A stretch of 64,000 nt of DNA from Streptomyces rubradiris (GTDB lineage: Bacteria > Actinomycetota > Actinomycetes > Streptomycetales > Streptomycetaceae): positions 4,576,001 through 4,640,000 of the forward strand of contig NZ_BNEA01000015.1 of the NCBI RefSeq assembly GCF_016860525.1, written 5' to 3'. Numbering within the stretch: position 1 is the stretch's first letter; every line of letters starts with the position of its first letter. Below are positions 16,297 to 28,881 of this stretch, piece after piece. The notes below the pieces were generated by a model that saw only the letters and a list, made by a program, of their open reading frames with translations, did not search any database and was not told the origin of the DNA. The position numbers and the translations under genes were made by a program.

Positions 16297-17016
16297 TTAC
16301 TTCACGCACCCGGGAGCCGGGAACGGCGTGGTGGACGCAGGGTGGCCGCCGCCCTCCATGTTGGTGCGGAGCTTGGGCGCCGCTCCCTTGGGGTCGACGA
16401 TCTGGGCCAGGAACCCGGCGCTCTTGGGCAGCGAGGGGTGGGCGCGGTTGACGACCCCGGCGACGCGCGTGCCGTCGCCGGCGTCCTTGAAGAAGGCCGA
16501 GGGACCGTTGAGGCCGTTGCTCAGCACGGCGACGGTCCCGGCCCCGATGAAGTGTTGCGTGATGATCGTGCAGCCCCGGGCGTCGGGGGTGCCGACCTTC
16601 GGGAGCGCGTAGGTGCGCGGGCCACCCTTGCCGCCGGTCACCCGGAGCGCGGGCTTGGCGCCCTTGGGGTCGACCAGCCGCAGGGAGAGACCGCGCTGCG
16701 TGGCCGTGACGTGGCCGCGGTCGAGCCCGGCCAGGACGCGGTTCATGTAGGGGTCGCCCGAGCGCCAGTTCTCCGGCACGGCACGGATCCACGCCTCGGG
16801 GCCGCCCGCCTTGGGGTCGTTGCGCAGGACGGCCACCATGTCCTTGCCGATGGCGACGGCCTTGCCGGCGTAACGGGCGGCGGGGTTGGGCTTGGGGGCG
16901 GCCTTGGCGGTGGGGGCGGCGGAGGCGGTCGCCACCGGCAGGACGGCGGTGGTGCCGAGGGCGGTCAGGAGGACCGAGGCGGTCATGAGAGCACGGCGGC
17001 GTGCGGACGCGGACAT
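16297..17016 (-). CDS. Exported hypothetical protein
   Basis: A 239-residue protein with a long Sec/Tat-like leader (RRRALMTASVLLTALG, cleavage near ATASAAP). The mature part carries repeated short modules ending in LVDPKGAKPAL, IVDPKGAAPKL, the signature PEAWIRAVPENW, HPSLPKSAGFLAQIVDP and two cysteines (GCTII and a C-terminal GCVK) that may form a disulfide. I recall similar exported proteins in other streptomycetes but no function. The ATG at 17016 has GGAG 8 bases upstream. The 270-base upstream gap is AT-richer and holds its promoter and a 10-base palindrome CGAAATTTCG (17123-17132). Confidence 0.75.
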   Translation of the reverse strand: MSASARRRALMTASVLLTALGTTAVLPVATASAAPTAKAAPKPNPAARYAGKAVAIGKDMVAVLRNDPKAGGPEAWIRAVPENWRSGDPYMNRVLAGLDRGHVTATQRGLSLRLVDPKGAKPALRVTGGKGGPRTYALPKVGTPDARGCTIITQHFIGAGTVAVLSNGLNGPSAFFKDAGDGTRVAGVVNRAHPSLPKSAGFLAQIVDPKGAAPKLRTNMEGGGHPASTTPFPAPGCVK

Positions 17017-17233
17017 GAAAGGGCTCCTCAAGCGGGCGCGAGAGCGGAAGACAGGATTCGTCGGAGCGGCGACGAGAAAACGATAAGTAGGGGAATACGA
17101 CACCACTGTCTCCCTATTGTCACGAAATTTCGACAGGAACCGGAACCCTGATCTCCGCGATTGTTCCGGGAAATGTGGCACAGAGGTGCGGTTAAAACGA
17201 GGTGAATTCCATCCTGTGCAGCGGCCCAAAACA

Positions 17234-17267
17234 CGAAGGGCGCCCGGTGGGTACCGGGCGCCCTTCG
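17234..17267 (-). terminator. serC terminator, copy 2 of a duplicated element
   Basis: The hairpin (stem 17234-17248 with 17253-17267) lies 17 bases past the serC stop. Bases 17231-17267 are identical to 16231-16267. Confidence 0.8.
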
Positions 17268-17284
17268 GTTCGTAGGTCGAGAAG

Positions 17285-18412
<1,128 letters not shown>

Positions 18413-18559
18413 TTAGCCGCTGGGAGAAGCCCGGGTGGAGTTCTGTCCGTTCGATGAGACGAGATCACCAGGTCGTGGACTTGTGATGTCGTACGACTAT
18501 TAGTGCGCGCCTGTGGAAAACTTTCCGTGACTGTGCGTGGCCGGATGCATCCTGGACGC

Positions 18560-21500
18560 ATGACGGATCGTGGGGATGTCGCAGGGAACATCGGGGACAG
18601 CGGGGGCATCGGAGACACGGATGTCACGGATGCCGCCGCGCTCGCGAGGGCGCTGCGCAAGGCCGTCCGGGGCGAGGTCGGGTTCGATGTGACCGCCCGG
18701 GCGCTGGTCACCATGGACGCGTCGAACTACCGGCGGGTCCCGCTGGGCGTCGTGGCCCCGGCAGACGCCGACGACGTGGCCGCCGTGCTGGAGGTGTGCC
18801 GGGAGCGCGGGGTGCCGGTGGTGGCGCGTGGCGGCGGCACGTCCATCGCCGGGCAGGCGACGGGTACGGGCGTGGTGCTGGACTTCACCCGGCACATGAC
18901 CGCTCTGCTGGAGCTGGACCCGGGCAGCCGCACGGCCGTCGTGCAGCCGGGGCTCGTCCTGGACCGGCTCCAGGAGGCCGCCGCCCCGCACGGACTGCGG
19001 TTCGGCCCCGACCCCTCCACGCACAGCAGGTGCACGCTCGGCGGAATGATCGGCAACAACTCCTGCGGCTCCCACTCGGTCGCCTGGGGCACGACCGCGG
19101 ACAGCGTGCGGGAGCTGTCCGTGATCACCGCGCGCGGGCGGCGGCTGCGGCTCGGGCAGGGGTGGGCGGGCGCCCCGGACGGGCTGCGCGAGCTGGCCGA
19201 GGGAGAACTGGCCCGGCTGCGGACGGGATTCCCGGACCTGCCCCGCCGGATCTCCGGGTACGCGCTGGACGCGCTGCTGCCCGAGAAGGACGCGGATGTC
19301 GCCCGCTCCTTCTGCGGCTCCGAGGGCACCCTCGGCATCCTCACCGAGGCCGTGGTCCGCCTGGTCGACAGCCCCCGCGCGCGGGCGCTGGCCGTGCTGG
19401 CGTACGCCGACGAGAGCGCCGCCGCCGAGGCTGCCGCGGGCCTGCTGCCGCTCGGCCCGCTCACGGTGGAGGGCATGGCCGCCGACCTGGTGCCGGCCGG
19501 TGCCGGGCTGCCCCGGGGAGGCGCCTGGCTGTTCGTGGAGACCGGCGGGGCGACTGCGGCCGAGGCCCGCGCGCGTGCGGAGCAGGTCGTGCGCGCGGCC
19601 GATGTCGTTGACTCCCTGGTGGTGACCGACCCGGCCGCCCAGCGGAGTCTGTGGCGCATCCGCGAGGACGCGGCCGGCACCGCCACCCGGATGCCCGACG
19701 GCTCCGAGGCCTGGCCCGGCTGGGAGGACTGCGCGGTCCCGCCCGCCCGCCTCGGCGGGTACCTCCGCGAGTTCCGCGCACTGCTGGCCGCCCACGGACT
19801 GCGCGGCACGCCGTACGGCCACTTCGGCGACGGCTGCATCCACGTCCGCGTCGACTTCGACCTGCTCACCGAGTCAGGCGTCGGCCGCTTCCGCCGCTTC
19901 TCCGAGGAACTGGCCGACCTGGTCGTGGCCCACGGCGGCTCCCTGTCCGGGGAGCACGGCGACGGGCAGGCCCGCGCGGAACTGCTGCCGCGGATGTACG
20001 GCGCCGACATGGTCGCTCTGTTCGAGCGGGCCAAGGCGGTGTGGGACCCGGACGACCTCCTCAACCCCGGCATGCTGGTCCGCCCGGCCCGGCTGGACGA
20101 GAACCTGCGCTTCTCGGTACTGCCCCGCCGGCCGGTCGACGTGGCCTTCGCCTATCCGGCCGACGGCGGCGACTTCGGCGCGGCCGTCCGCCGCTGCGTC
20201 GGCGTGGCCAAGTGCCGTACGACGACCGTCTCCGGCCCGGCCGTCATGTGCCCCTCCTTCCGGGCGACCGGCGAGGAGGAGCACTCCACCCGGGGGCGGG
20301 CCCGGCTGCTGCACGAGATGCTCGCGGGCGACCTGGTCACCGACGGCTGGCAGTCCCGTGAGGTCCTGGGCGCCCTCGACCTGTGCCTGTCCTGCAAGGG
20401 CTGCCGCTCCGACTGCCCCGTCGGAGTGGACATGGCCACCTACAAGGCGGAGTTCCTGTACCACCACTACGCCGGCCGCCGCCGCCCGGCCGCCCACCAC
20501 AGCATGGGCCGCCTCCCGGAATGGCTCCGCTGGGCGTCCCGCGCCCACCTGGCCCCGCTGCTCAACACCCTGGCGGCCGTCCGCCCCCTGGCCGGCCTCG
20601 GCAAACACCTGGCCGGAACAGCCCCGGAACGGGACATCCCCCGCCTGGCGCCCCAGACGTTCACCGCGTGGTGGCGCAAGCGAAGGCCGACGGCGCCGGG
20701 TGCGGGGGGCTCGTCGTCCGGGAGAACAGGGGGCTCGTCGTCCGGGGGAACAGGGGGCTTGCCGGCCGGGGGTGCGGGGGGCTCGTCGTCCGGGGGAACA
20801 GGGGGCTCGCCGACCGAGGGCGCGGGGGGCCGTCCGGCTTCCGTGGCCGGCGACCACCCCACCTCCACGCCCACTCCGGCCCCCGCCCCTACTCCGGCCC
20901 CCGCCCCTACTCCGACCTCCATCCCCACACCGGTCCCTGCCCCCGCGCCCCCTCCCACCCCCGGCACCCTCGTCGTCCTCTGGCCCGACACCTTCACCGA
21001 GCACCTCGCACCGTCCGTCGGGCGGGCCGCCGTCCGCGTGCTGGAGGCGGCCGGGCTGCGGGTGGCGCTCCCGCCGACGCTGCTGCCGCGCGAGGGGACG
21101 ATCGGCGACGGCAGGAGCAGGTCGGCCGCCGCGCTGCTCACCGCCCGCCGGGCCCGGGTCTGCTGCGGCCTGACCTACGTCTCCACGGGCCAGCTCGACC
21201 GCGCCCGTACGGTGCTGCGCCGCACCCTGGACCTGATGGAACCGGTGCTGCGGGCGGGGGCGCCGGTCGTCGTCCTGGAGCCGAGCTGCGCCGCCGCCCT
21301 GCGCACCGACCTCCCGGAACTCCTGCCCGACGACCCGCGGGCCGCCCGGCTGTCCGCCGCTGTCCTCACCTTCGCCGAAACCCTGGAGCGGCACGCCCCG
21401 CACTGGACCCCGCCCGCCGTCGACCGTCCGGTGGCCGGGCAGACCCACTGCCACCAGCACGCGGTGCTCGGCGACAGCGCGGACCGCCGGCTGCGCGCCG

Positions 21501-21763
21501 CCGCCGGTCTCACCGGCGAACTGAGCGGGGGCTGCTGCGGCCTGGCGGGAAACTTCGGCTTCGAGAAAGGCCACTTCGACGTCTCCCGGGCCTGCGCGGA
21601 GGAGCAGCTCCTGCCCGCGGTGCGGCAGGCGTCCGAGGACACGGTGATCCTGGCCGACGGCTTCTCCTGCCGCACCCAGCTGGACCAGCTCGCCGGCGTC
21701 CGGGGCCGCCACCTGGCGGAGGTACTGGCACAGGCCCTGGACCGGGCGGACGGCACCCGGTGA
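18560..21763 (+). CDS. FAD-binding and Fe-S D-2-hydroxyacid dehydrogenase (YdiJ-like)
   Basis: A 1067-residue flavo-iron-sulfur dehydrogenase. The N-terminal FAD_binding_4 domain shows RGGGTSIAGQ and LGGMIGNNSCGSHS. The FAD-oxidase C domain follows (HFGDGCIHVRVDFD, LSGEHGDGQAR), with an Fe-S region CRTTTV and CLSCKGCRSDCP (~residue 608). A CCG-type domain (CCGLTYVSTGQ, SGGCCGLAGNFGFEKGH, ~987) ends it. The same architecture occurs in E. coli YdiJ (D-2-hydroxyglutarate dehydrogenase) and related D-lactate or glycolate oxidases. A ~90-residue Gly/Ser then Pro/Thr linker (about 711-800) separates the Fe-S and CCG parts. ATG 18560 is a best guess; 18545 also fits. Confidence 0.85.
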   Translation: MTDRGDVAGNIGDSGGIGDTDVTDAAALARALRKAVRGEVGFDVTARALVTMDASNYRRVPLGVVAPADADDVAAVLEVCRERGVPVVARGGGTSIAGQATGTGVVLDFTRHMTALLELDPGSRTAVVQPGLVLDRLQEAAAPHGLRFGPDPSTHSRCTLGGMIGNNSCGSHSVAWGTTADSVRELSVITARGRRLRLGQGWAGAPDGLRELAEGELARLRTGFPDLPRRISGYALDALLPEKDADVARSFCGSEGTLGILTEAVVRLVDSPRARALAVLAYADESAAAEAAAGLLPLGPLTVEGMAADLVPAGAGLPRGGAWLFVETGGATAAEARARAEQVVRAADVVDSLVVTDPAAQRSLWRIREDAAGTATRMPDGSEAWPGWEDCAVPPARLGGYLREFRALLAAHGLRGTPYGHFGDGCIHVRVDFDLLTESGVGRFRRFSEELADLVVAHGGSLSGEHGDGQARAELLPRMYGADMVALFERAKAVWDPDDLLNPGMLVRPARLDENLRFSVLPRRPVDVAFAYPADGGDFGAAVRRCVGVAKCRTTTVSGPAVMCPSFRATGEEEHSTRGRARLLHEMLAGDLVTDGWQSREVLGALDLCLSCKGCRSDCPVGVDMATYKAEFLYHHYAGRRRPAAHHSMGRLPEWLRWASRAHLAPLLNTLAAVRPLAGLGKHLAGTAPERDIPRLAPQTFTAWWRKRRPTAPGAGGSSSGRTGGSSSGGTGGLPAGGAGGSSSGGTGGSPTEGAGGRPASVAGDHPTSTPTPAPAPTPAPAPTPTSIPTPVPAPAPPPTPGTLVVLWPDTFTEHLAPSVGRAAVRVLEAAGLRVALPPTLLPREGTIGDGRSRSAAALLTARRARVCCGLTYVSTGQLDRARTVLRRTLDLMEPVLRAGAPVVVLEPSCAAALRTDLPELLPDDPRAARLSAAVLTFAETLERHAPHWTPPAVDRPVAGQTHCHQHAVLGDSADRRLRAAAGLTGELSGGCCGLAGNFGFEKGHFDVSRACAEEQLLPAVRQASEDTVILADGFSCRTQLDQLAGVRGRHLAEVLAQALDRADGTR
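20700..20950 (+). repeat. In-frame minisatellite encoding a low-complexity linker
   Basis: Inside the dehydrogenase gene, five imperfect copies of a ~24-27 base unit encode GGSSSGGTG-like octads (20700-20830). After a short unique stretch come three ~18-base units encoding TPAPAP (about 20871-20920). Both arrays keep the reading frame, so they expand a linker without disrupting the enzyme. Confidence 0.8.
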
Positions 21764-21861
21764 CCGGGGCCCGGCTCTCCCTCGGCCCAGGGACGCACCA
21801 TCCAGGTCAGTTCCATAAAGGGTTCACACCCCTGACGGAGTCTATTACCCTGGACTCGGTA

Positions 21862-21877
21862 GTACATGGAGATGTAC
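21862..21877 (+). promoter_or_regulatory. Possible operator upstream of the EamA exporter
   Basis: A perfect inverted repeat GTACAT-GGAG-ATGTAC lies 33 bases before the GTG start, in the only AT-rich part of the 146-base gap. Its position over a presumed promoter suggests a repressor site. No regulator gene lies beside it. Confidence 0.4.
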
Positions 21878-21909
21878 ATGATCTGATCCGATCCAGCACC
21901 GGGACCGCC

Positions 21910-22869
21910 GTGAGCACCGTCAACACCCCCAGCGCCGCGAACTCGACGTCACCAGCGTCCCCCTCGTCACCAGGGGCGTCCGCTCCACGCACTCCCGGCC
22001 GGTTCGGCTCCCTCGGTCCGGTCGGGCTGGTGCTGGCCGGCGGCATCTCGGTGCAGTTCGGCGGCGCGCTGGCGGTCACCCTGATGCCCCGGGCGGGCGC
22101 GCTGGGCGTGGTGACCCTGCGCCTCGTCGCGGCGGCGATCGTCCTCCTCCTGGTCTGCCGCCCCCGGCTGCGCGGCCACTCGCGCGCCGACTGGGGCACG
22201 GTGATCGTCTTCGGCATCACCATGGGCGCGATGAACGGCCTGTTCTACGAGGCGGTCGACCGTATCCCGCTGGGCCCGGCGGTCACCCTCGAAGTCCTCG
22301 GCCCGCTGGCCCTGTCCGTCCTCGCCTCCCGCCGCGCGCTCAACGCGCTCTGGGCCGGCCTCGCCCTCGCGGGCGTCTTCCTGCTCGGCGGCGGAGGGTT
22401 CGGCAATCTGGACCCCATAGGCGTCGCCTTCGCCCTGGGCGCCGGCGCCATGTGGGCGGCCTACATAGTCTTCAGCGCCCGCACCGGCCGCCGCTTCCCC
22501 CAGGCCGACGGCCTGGCCCTGGCCATGGCCGTGGCCGCCCTGCTCTTCCTCCCGCTCGGCATCGCCGAGGCCGGCACCCGCCTGCTGAACCCCACCACCA
22601 TCGCCCTCGGCTCGGCGGTGGCCCTGCTCTCCTCGGTCCTGCCCTACACCCTCGAACTCCTGGCCCTGCGCCGCCTGCCGGCCTCCACCTTCGCCATCCT
22701 GATGAGCCTGGAACCCGCCATCGCCGCCACGGCCGGTTTCCTCGTCCTGGGCCAGTCCCTCAAGCCCGCCGAGGCGGCGGCCATCGCCCTGGTCATCGCC
22801 GCGAGCATCGGCGCGGTCCGCACCCAGATAGGCCGGGGCAAGGCCGCGCTGCCGGCCGAGGGGCAGTAG
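21910..22869 (+). CDS. EamA/DMT family exporter (RhtA-like)
   Basis: A 319-residue protein with ten predicted membrane helices in two EamA repeats after a Ser/Pro-rich ~35-residue N-terminus. Features include GGISVQFGGALAVTLMPR, NGLFYEAVDRIPLGPAVTLE at the end of repeat one, and LPYTLELLALRRLPASTFAI plus LEPAIAATAGFLVLGQ in repeat two, typical of RhtA/YdcZ-like amino acid or metabolite exporters. The start is GTG 21910. It stands alone between the dehydrogenase and malic enzyme genes. Substrate unknown. Confidence 0.85.
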   Translation: MSTVNTPSAANSTSPASPSSPGASAPRTPGRFGSLGPVGLVLAGGISVQFGGALAVTLMPRAGALGVVTLRLVAAAIVLLLVCRPRLRGHSRADWGTVIVFGITMGAMNGLFYEAVDRIPLGPAVTLEVLGPLALSVLASRRALNALWAGLALAGVFLLGGGGFGNLDPIGVAFALGAGAMWAAYIVFSARTGRRFPQADGLALAMAVAALLFLPLGIAEAGTRLLNPTTIALGSAVALLSSVLPYTLELLALRRLPASTFAILMSLEPAIAATAGFLVLGQSLKPAEAAAIALVIAASIGAVRTQIGRGKAALPAEGQ

Positions 22870-22937
22870 TCCACGATCGTCACTGTAAGTGGTCGTTCAA
22901 CAGCGCAGAAAAGTCAGCCCCGTGTAAAAGTGGGCTC

Positions 22938-24617
22938 ATGAAGGTCACCGCCCGTGGGCGTGCCGTGCTCGGCGATCCCCGGATCAACCGCGGTACGGCG
23001 TTCACGGAGGCGGAGCGCCGGGCCCTGGACCTCGTCGGGCTGGTCCCGCCCGGCGTGCTCACCCAGGACCAGCAGGCCGAGCGCGCCTACGGCCAGTTCC
23101 GCCAGCAGCCGGACGACCTGGCCAAGAGCGTGAACCTGACGGCGCTGCACGACCGCAACGAGGTGCTTTTCTACCGGCTCGTCGGTGACCACCTCGAAGA
23201 GATGCTGCCCATCGTCTACACCCCGACCGTGGGCACGGCGATCCGCCGCTACAGCACCGAGTACCGCCGCCCGCGCGGCATCTACCTCTCCGTGGACGCC
23301 CCCGGCGACATCGAACGCTCCCTGCGCGCGAGCGGCCTCGGCGCGGGCGACGTCGACCTGATCGTGGCCACCGACGGCGAGGGCATCCTCGGCATCGGGG
23401 ACTGGGGCGTCGGCGGCATCGACATCGCGGTCGGCAAGCTCGCCGTCTACACCGCCGCCGCCGGCATCGACCCGCGCCGCACCCTGCCCGTCATGCTCGA
23501 CGTCGGCACCAACCGCCGGGAACTCCTCGACAACCCCCTCTACCTCGGCAACCGCCACCCCCGCGTCGACCGCGACACCTACGACGCCTTCATCGACGCC
23601 TACGTCACCACCGCCACCCGGCTCTTCCCCGGCGCCCTGCTGCACTGGGAGGACTTCGGGACCGCCAACGCCCGCCGCATCCTCGACCACTACCGCGACC
23701 GGGTCCGCACCTTCAACGACGACATCCAGGGCACCGGCGCCGTCAACCTCGCCGCCGTCCTGTCCGGGGTGCGCGCGGCCGGCGTGCCCCTGCCCGAGCA
23801 CCGGATCGTCGTCTTCGGCGCGGGCACCGCCGGCACCGGCGTCGCCGACCAGCTGCGGGACGCCCTGATCGCCGAGGGCCTGTCCGAGGCCGAGGCGCTC
23901 GCCCGCTTCTGGTGCGTCGACCGGTACGGCCTGCTCACCGACGACCAGGGCGACCGGCTCGGCGACGCCCAGCGGCCGTACGCCCGCCCCGCCGCCGAGA
24001 CCGACGGCTGGCACCGGGACGAGAACCTGCCCGGCGTCCCGCTGGCGGAAGTGGTCCGCCGGGTCCGCCCGACCACTCTCATCGGCACCTCCGGCCAGGG
24101 CGGCGCGTTCTCCGAGGAGATCGTCCGCGAGATGGCCCGGCACACCCGGCGCCCGATCATCCTGCCCATGTCCAACCCGACCGACCTGGCCGAGGCCACC
24201 CCCGCCGACCTGCTCGACTGGACCGACGGCAGGGCGCTGGTGGCCACCGGCAGCCCGTTCCCGCCGGTGCGGCGGGACGGCACGACGTACGAGATCGGCC
24301 AGGCCAACAACGCGCTGGTCTTCCCCGGCCTCGGGCTCGGCACGATCGTCGCCCGCGCCTCGCGGGTCACCGACCGCATGCTGCGCGCGGCGGCCGACGC
24401 GGTGGCCCGCCGGACCGCCGACGCGGAGGTCTCCCGGCTGGACGCGCCCCTCCTCCCGCCGATCCGCGAGCTGCGCGCCACGTCGGAGGCGGTCGCGGTG
24501 GCCGTGGCCCGCGCCGCGATGGACGAGGGGGTCGCCCGGGCCGCCCTGGACGATGTCGGGGCGACGGTGCGGGCGGCCCGCTGGGAGCCGGTCTACCCAC
24601 CGCTGGAAGCGATGTGA
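22938..24617 (+). CDS. NAD-dependent malic enzyme
   Basis: A 559-residue enzyme oxidatively decarboxylating malate to pyruvate. The large-form (MaeA/SfcA-type) signatures are [28 protein letters not shown], the catalytic [11 protein letters not shown], and the metal-binding [14 protein letters not shown]. The nucleotide motif is [12 protein letters not shown]; the lack of an obvious phosphate-binding Arg/Lys pattern and the overall length favour NAD. The ATG at 22938 gives the usual N-terminus. It links the TCA cycle to pyruvate and acetyl-CoA supply for storage lipid and antibiotic synthesis. Confidence 0.9.
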   Translation: MKVTARGRAVLGDPRINRGTAFTEAERRALDLVGLVPPGVLTQDQQAERAYGQFRQQPDDLAKSVNLTALHDRNEVLFYRLVGDHLEEMLPIVYTPTVGTAIRRYSTEYRRPRGIYLSVDAPGDIERSLRASGLGAGDVDLIVATDGEGILGIGDWGVGGIDIAVGKLAVYTAAAGIDPRRTLPVMLDVGTNRRELLDNPLYLGNRHPRVDRDTYDAFIDAYVTTATRLFPGALLHWEDFGTANARRILDHYRDRVRTFNDDIQGTGAVNLAAVLSGVRAAGVPLPEHRIVVFGAGTAGTGVADQLRDALIAEGLSEAEALARFWCVDRYGLLTDDQGDRLGDAQRPYARPAAETDGWHRDENLPGVPLAEVVRRVRPTTLIGTSGQGGAFSEEIVREMARHTRRPIILPMSNPTDLAEATPADLLDWTDGRALVATGSPFPPVRRDGTTYEIGQANNALVFPGLGLGTIVARASRVTDRMLRAAADAVARRTADAEVSRLDAPLLPPIRELRATSEAVAVAVARAAMDEGVARAALDDVGATVRAARWEPVYPPLEAM

Positions 24618-24630
24618 CGACGGCCTGAAT

Positions 24631-24650
24631 CATGCAAGCACGCTTGATTG
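24631..24650 (+). promoter_or_regulatory. Probable TetR operator of the acyl-CoA operon
   Basis: CAAGC-AC-GCTTG (24635-24646) is the core of an imperfect 20-base palindrome running from CA at 24631 to TG at 24650, placed 29 bases before the first gene. The spacing and AAGC/GCTT half-sites fit TetR-family operators. The operon ends with a tetR gene at 34343, the obvious candidate to bind here. Confidence 0.5.
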
Positions 24651-24678
24651 TTTCACGCGGCGCTGCCATGCTCCCCCC

Positions 24679-25536
24679 ATGGCCGACCCGACGCCCGTCA
24701 TCGACGACCTGCGTGCCGAGAGCGGTGAACTCGACCTGTTAGTGGCCGAGTTGAGGCCGGAGCAGTGGGAGCTGCCGACTCCCGCGGCCGGCTGGACCGT
24801 CGCCCACCAGATCGCGCACCTCTCCTGGACCGACCGCTCGGCACTGCTCGCCGTCACCGACCCGGATGCCTTCCGGGCGCTGGTGGAGAAGGCGCTCGCC
24901 GCCCCCGGCTCGTTCGTGGACGAGGGGGCCGAGGAGGGCGCCGCGCTCCCGCCCGCCGACCTGCTGGCCGCCTGGCGCGCCGGGCGCGCCGCCCTGCGCG
25001 AGGCACTGCTCGCCGCTACGCCCGGCGCCCGCTTTCCCTGGTACGGCCCGCCCATGTCGGCAGCCTCCATGGCGACGGCCCGGCTCATGGAGACCTGGGC
25101 CCACGGCCTGGACATCGCCGACGCCCTGGGTGTGGTGCGCCCACCCACCGACCGGCTCCGGCATGTGGCCCGGCTCGGGGTACGCACCCGCGACTTCGCC
25201 TACGGGGTGCGCGGGCTGACCCCGCCGGCCGAGGAGTTCCGGGTCGAACTGCTCGCGCCCTCGGGCGAGGTGTGGGCGTACGGCCCGGAGGGTGCCGCGC
25301 AGCGCGTCACCGGCCCCGCCCTCGACTTCTGCCTCCTGGTCACCCAGCGCGCCCACCGCGCCGACCTCGCCCTGACGGCCACGGGCCCGGACGCCGACCG
25401 CTGGCTCGGCATCGCCCAGGCCTTCGCGGGCCCGCCGGGCACCGGCCGCCCGCGCACGGCGGCCGACGGGCCGGCGCGGCGGGCCGACGGCAGGGCCGAG
25501 GAGTCCGACCGCCCGGCACAGGGAGCCGCCCGGTGA
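24679..25536 (+). CDS. TIGR03084 family metal-binding protein
   Basis: A 285-residue member of the DinB/MDMPI-like four-helix family TIGR03084. [20 protein letters not shown] holds the first His ligand; [14 protein letters not shown] holds the second set (HxxD). The C-terminal ~45 residues are Gly/Ala/Arg-rich and probably flexible. It is the first gene of the acyl-CoA operon and shares GTGA with the next gene, so translation is coupled. The family is often encoded with AtuA-like proteins and acyl-CoA carboxylases; its reaction is unknown, perhaps a thiol-dependent isomerisation or hydrolysis. Confidence 0.82.
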   Translation: MADPTPVIDDLRAESGELDLLVAELRPEQWELPTPAAGWTVAHQIAHLSWTDRSALLAVTDPDAFRALVEKALAAPGSFVDEGAEEGAALPPADLLAAWRAGRAALREALLAATPGARFPWYGPPMSAASMATARLMETWAHGLDIADALGVVRPPTDRLRHVARLGVRTRDFAYGVRGLTPPAEEFRVELLAPSGEVWAYGPEGAAQRVTGPALDFCLLVTQRAHRADLALTATGPDADRWLGIAQAFAGPPGTGRPRTAADGPARRADGRAEESDRPAQGAAR

Positions 25537-27274
25537 AACCGCTGCGCATAGGAAACTTCTCCGGCTTCTACGGCGACCGCTCCGACGCCCTGCGCGAGAT
25601 GCTCACCGGCGGCGAGGTCGACGTCCTCACCGGTGACTATCTCGCCGAACTCACCATGCTCATCCTCGCCCGCGACCGGCTGAAGGACCCGTCCGCCGGA
25701 TACGCCCGCACCTTCCCGCGCCGGCTGGAGGACTGCCTGGGCCTCGCCCACGAACGCGGCGTGCGGATCGTCACCAACGCGGGCGGCCTCAACCCCGCCG
25801 GACTAGCGGGGGAGATACGGCGGCTGGCGGACCGGCTCGGCATCCCGGTGCGGGTCGCGCACGTCGAGGGCGACGACCTGACCGCCGCCTACCCCGGCAC
25901 TCTCGCCGCCCACGCCTACCTCGGGGGCTTCGGCATCGCCGAGTGCCTGCGGGCGGGCGCCGACGTGGTGGTCACCGGCCGGGTGACCGACGCGGCGCTG
26001 GTCACCGGGCCGGCCGCCGCGCACTTCGGCTGGCGGCCGGACGACCACGACCGGCTCGCCGGCGCCGTCGCCGCCGGACACGTGCTGGAGTGCGGCACCC
26101 AGGCGACCGGCGGGAACTACGCCTTCTTCGCCGAGGGGGACGTACGCCGGCCCGGCTTCCCGCTCGCCGAGATCCACGCCGACGGCAGCAGCGTGATCAC
26201 CAAGCACCCCGGCACGGGCGGCTTCGTGGACGTGGGCACGGTCACCGCCCAGCTGCTGTACGAGACCGGCGGTGCCCGGTACGCCGGACCCGATGTCACG
26301 GCCCGGCTGGACACCGTACGGCTCGTCCAGGAGGGGCCGGACCGGGTGCGGATCGAGGGGGTGCGAGGGGAGGCGCCACCGCCCACGCTCAAGGTCGGGC
26401 TCAACCGGCTCGGCGGCTTCCGCAACGAGGTCGTCTTCGTCCTCACCGGGCTCGACATCGAGGCCAAGGCGGCGCTGGTGCGCGAGCAGCTCGCGGACGC
26501 GCTCGCCAAGTCGCCGCCCAGCGAGGTGCGGTGGGAGCTGGTGCGCACCGACCGGGCCGACGCGGACACCGAGGAGACGGCCAGCGCGCTGCTGCGGCTC
26601 GTCGTACGCGACCCGGACCAGCAGGTCGTGGGGCGCGCGCTGAGCGGGGCCGCGGTGGAGCTGGCGCTGGCCAGTTACCCCGGCTTCCATGTGCTGGCCC
26701 CACCCGGGAAGGGCTCACCTTATGGGGTCTTCGAGGATGTGTACGTGCCCCATGTGGGCGCCACACATGTGGCCGCCACACAGGAGCCCGCTCCCGACAT
26801 GGGCACCGTACCCACCGCCCCCGTGTCCGTCTCCCACGTGGCCGTGCTCCACGACGGCCGCCGCGTCCCCGTACCCCCGCCCCGGCAGACGCGCCCCCTG
26901 GCCGTCGTACCGGACCCGCCCCTCCCGGAACCCCTCCCGGCCGGGCCGGCCCGGCGGGCGCCGCTCGGTCTGGTCGTCGGCGCCCGCAGCGGGGACAAGG
27001 GCGGGAACGCCAACGTCGGGGTGTGGGCCCGCTCCGAGGACGCCTGGCGGTGGCTCGCCCACACGCTGACGGCCGACACCTTCCGGCGGCTGATCCCCGA
27101 GAGCCGGGACCTGCCCGTCACCCGGCACCTGCTCCCGAACCTGCGCGCCATCAACTTCGTGGTCGAGGGCATCCTCGGCGCCGGCGTCGCCGCGCAAGCC
27201 CGCTTCGACCCGCAGGCCAAGGCCCTCGGCGAATGGCTGCGCTCCCGCCACCTGGACATCCCGGAGGCCCTGCT

Positions 27275-27278
<4 letters not shown>
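25533..27278 (+). CDS. Acyclic terpene utilization AtuA family protein
   Basis: A 581-residue AtuA/DUF1446 protein. The N-terminal domain (to ~450) starts [13 protein letters not shown] and contains [38 protein letters not shown] and [12 protein letters not shown] Pro-rich hinge leads to the C-terminal domain (from ~480) with [17 protein letters not shown] and [16 protein letters not shown]. In Pseudomonas AtuA is essential for citronellol growth though its reaction is unproven. The GTG at 25533 overlaps the preceding TGA (GTGA), and its own stop overlaps the next GTG, so three genes are translated as one chain. Confidence 0.87.
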
Positions 27279-28873
<1,595 letters not shown>

Positions 28874-28881
28874 GGGACCCC

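Noticed and set aside
17123..17132. Palindrome CGAAATTTCG as operator of the exported protein gene
   Set aside because: A single 10-base palindrome without a second copy or neighbouring regulator; kept only as a note in the gene entry.
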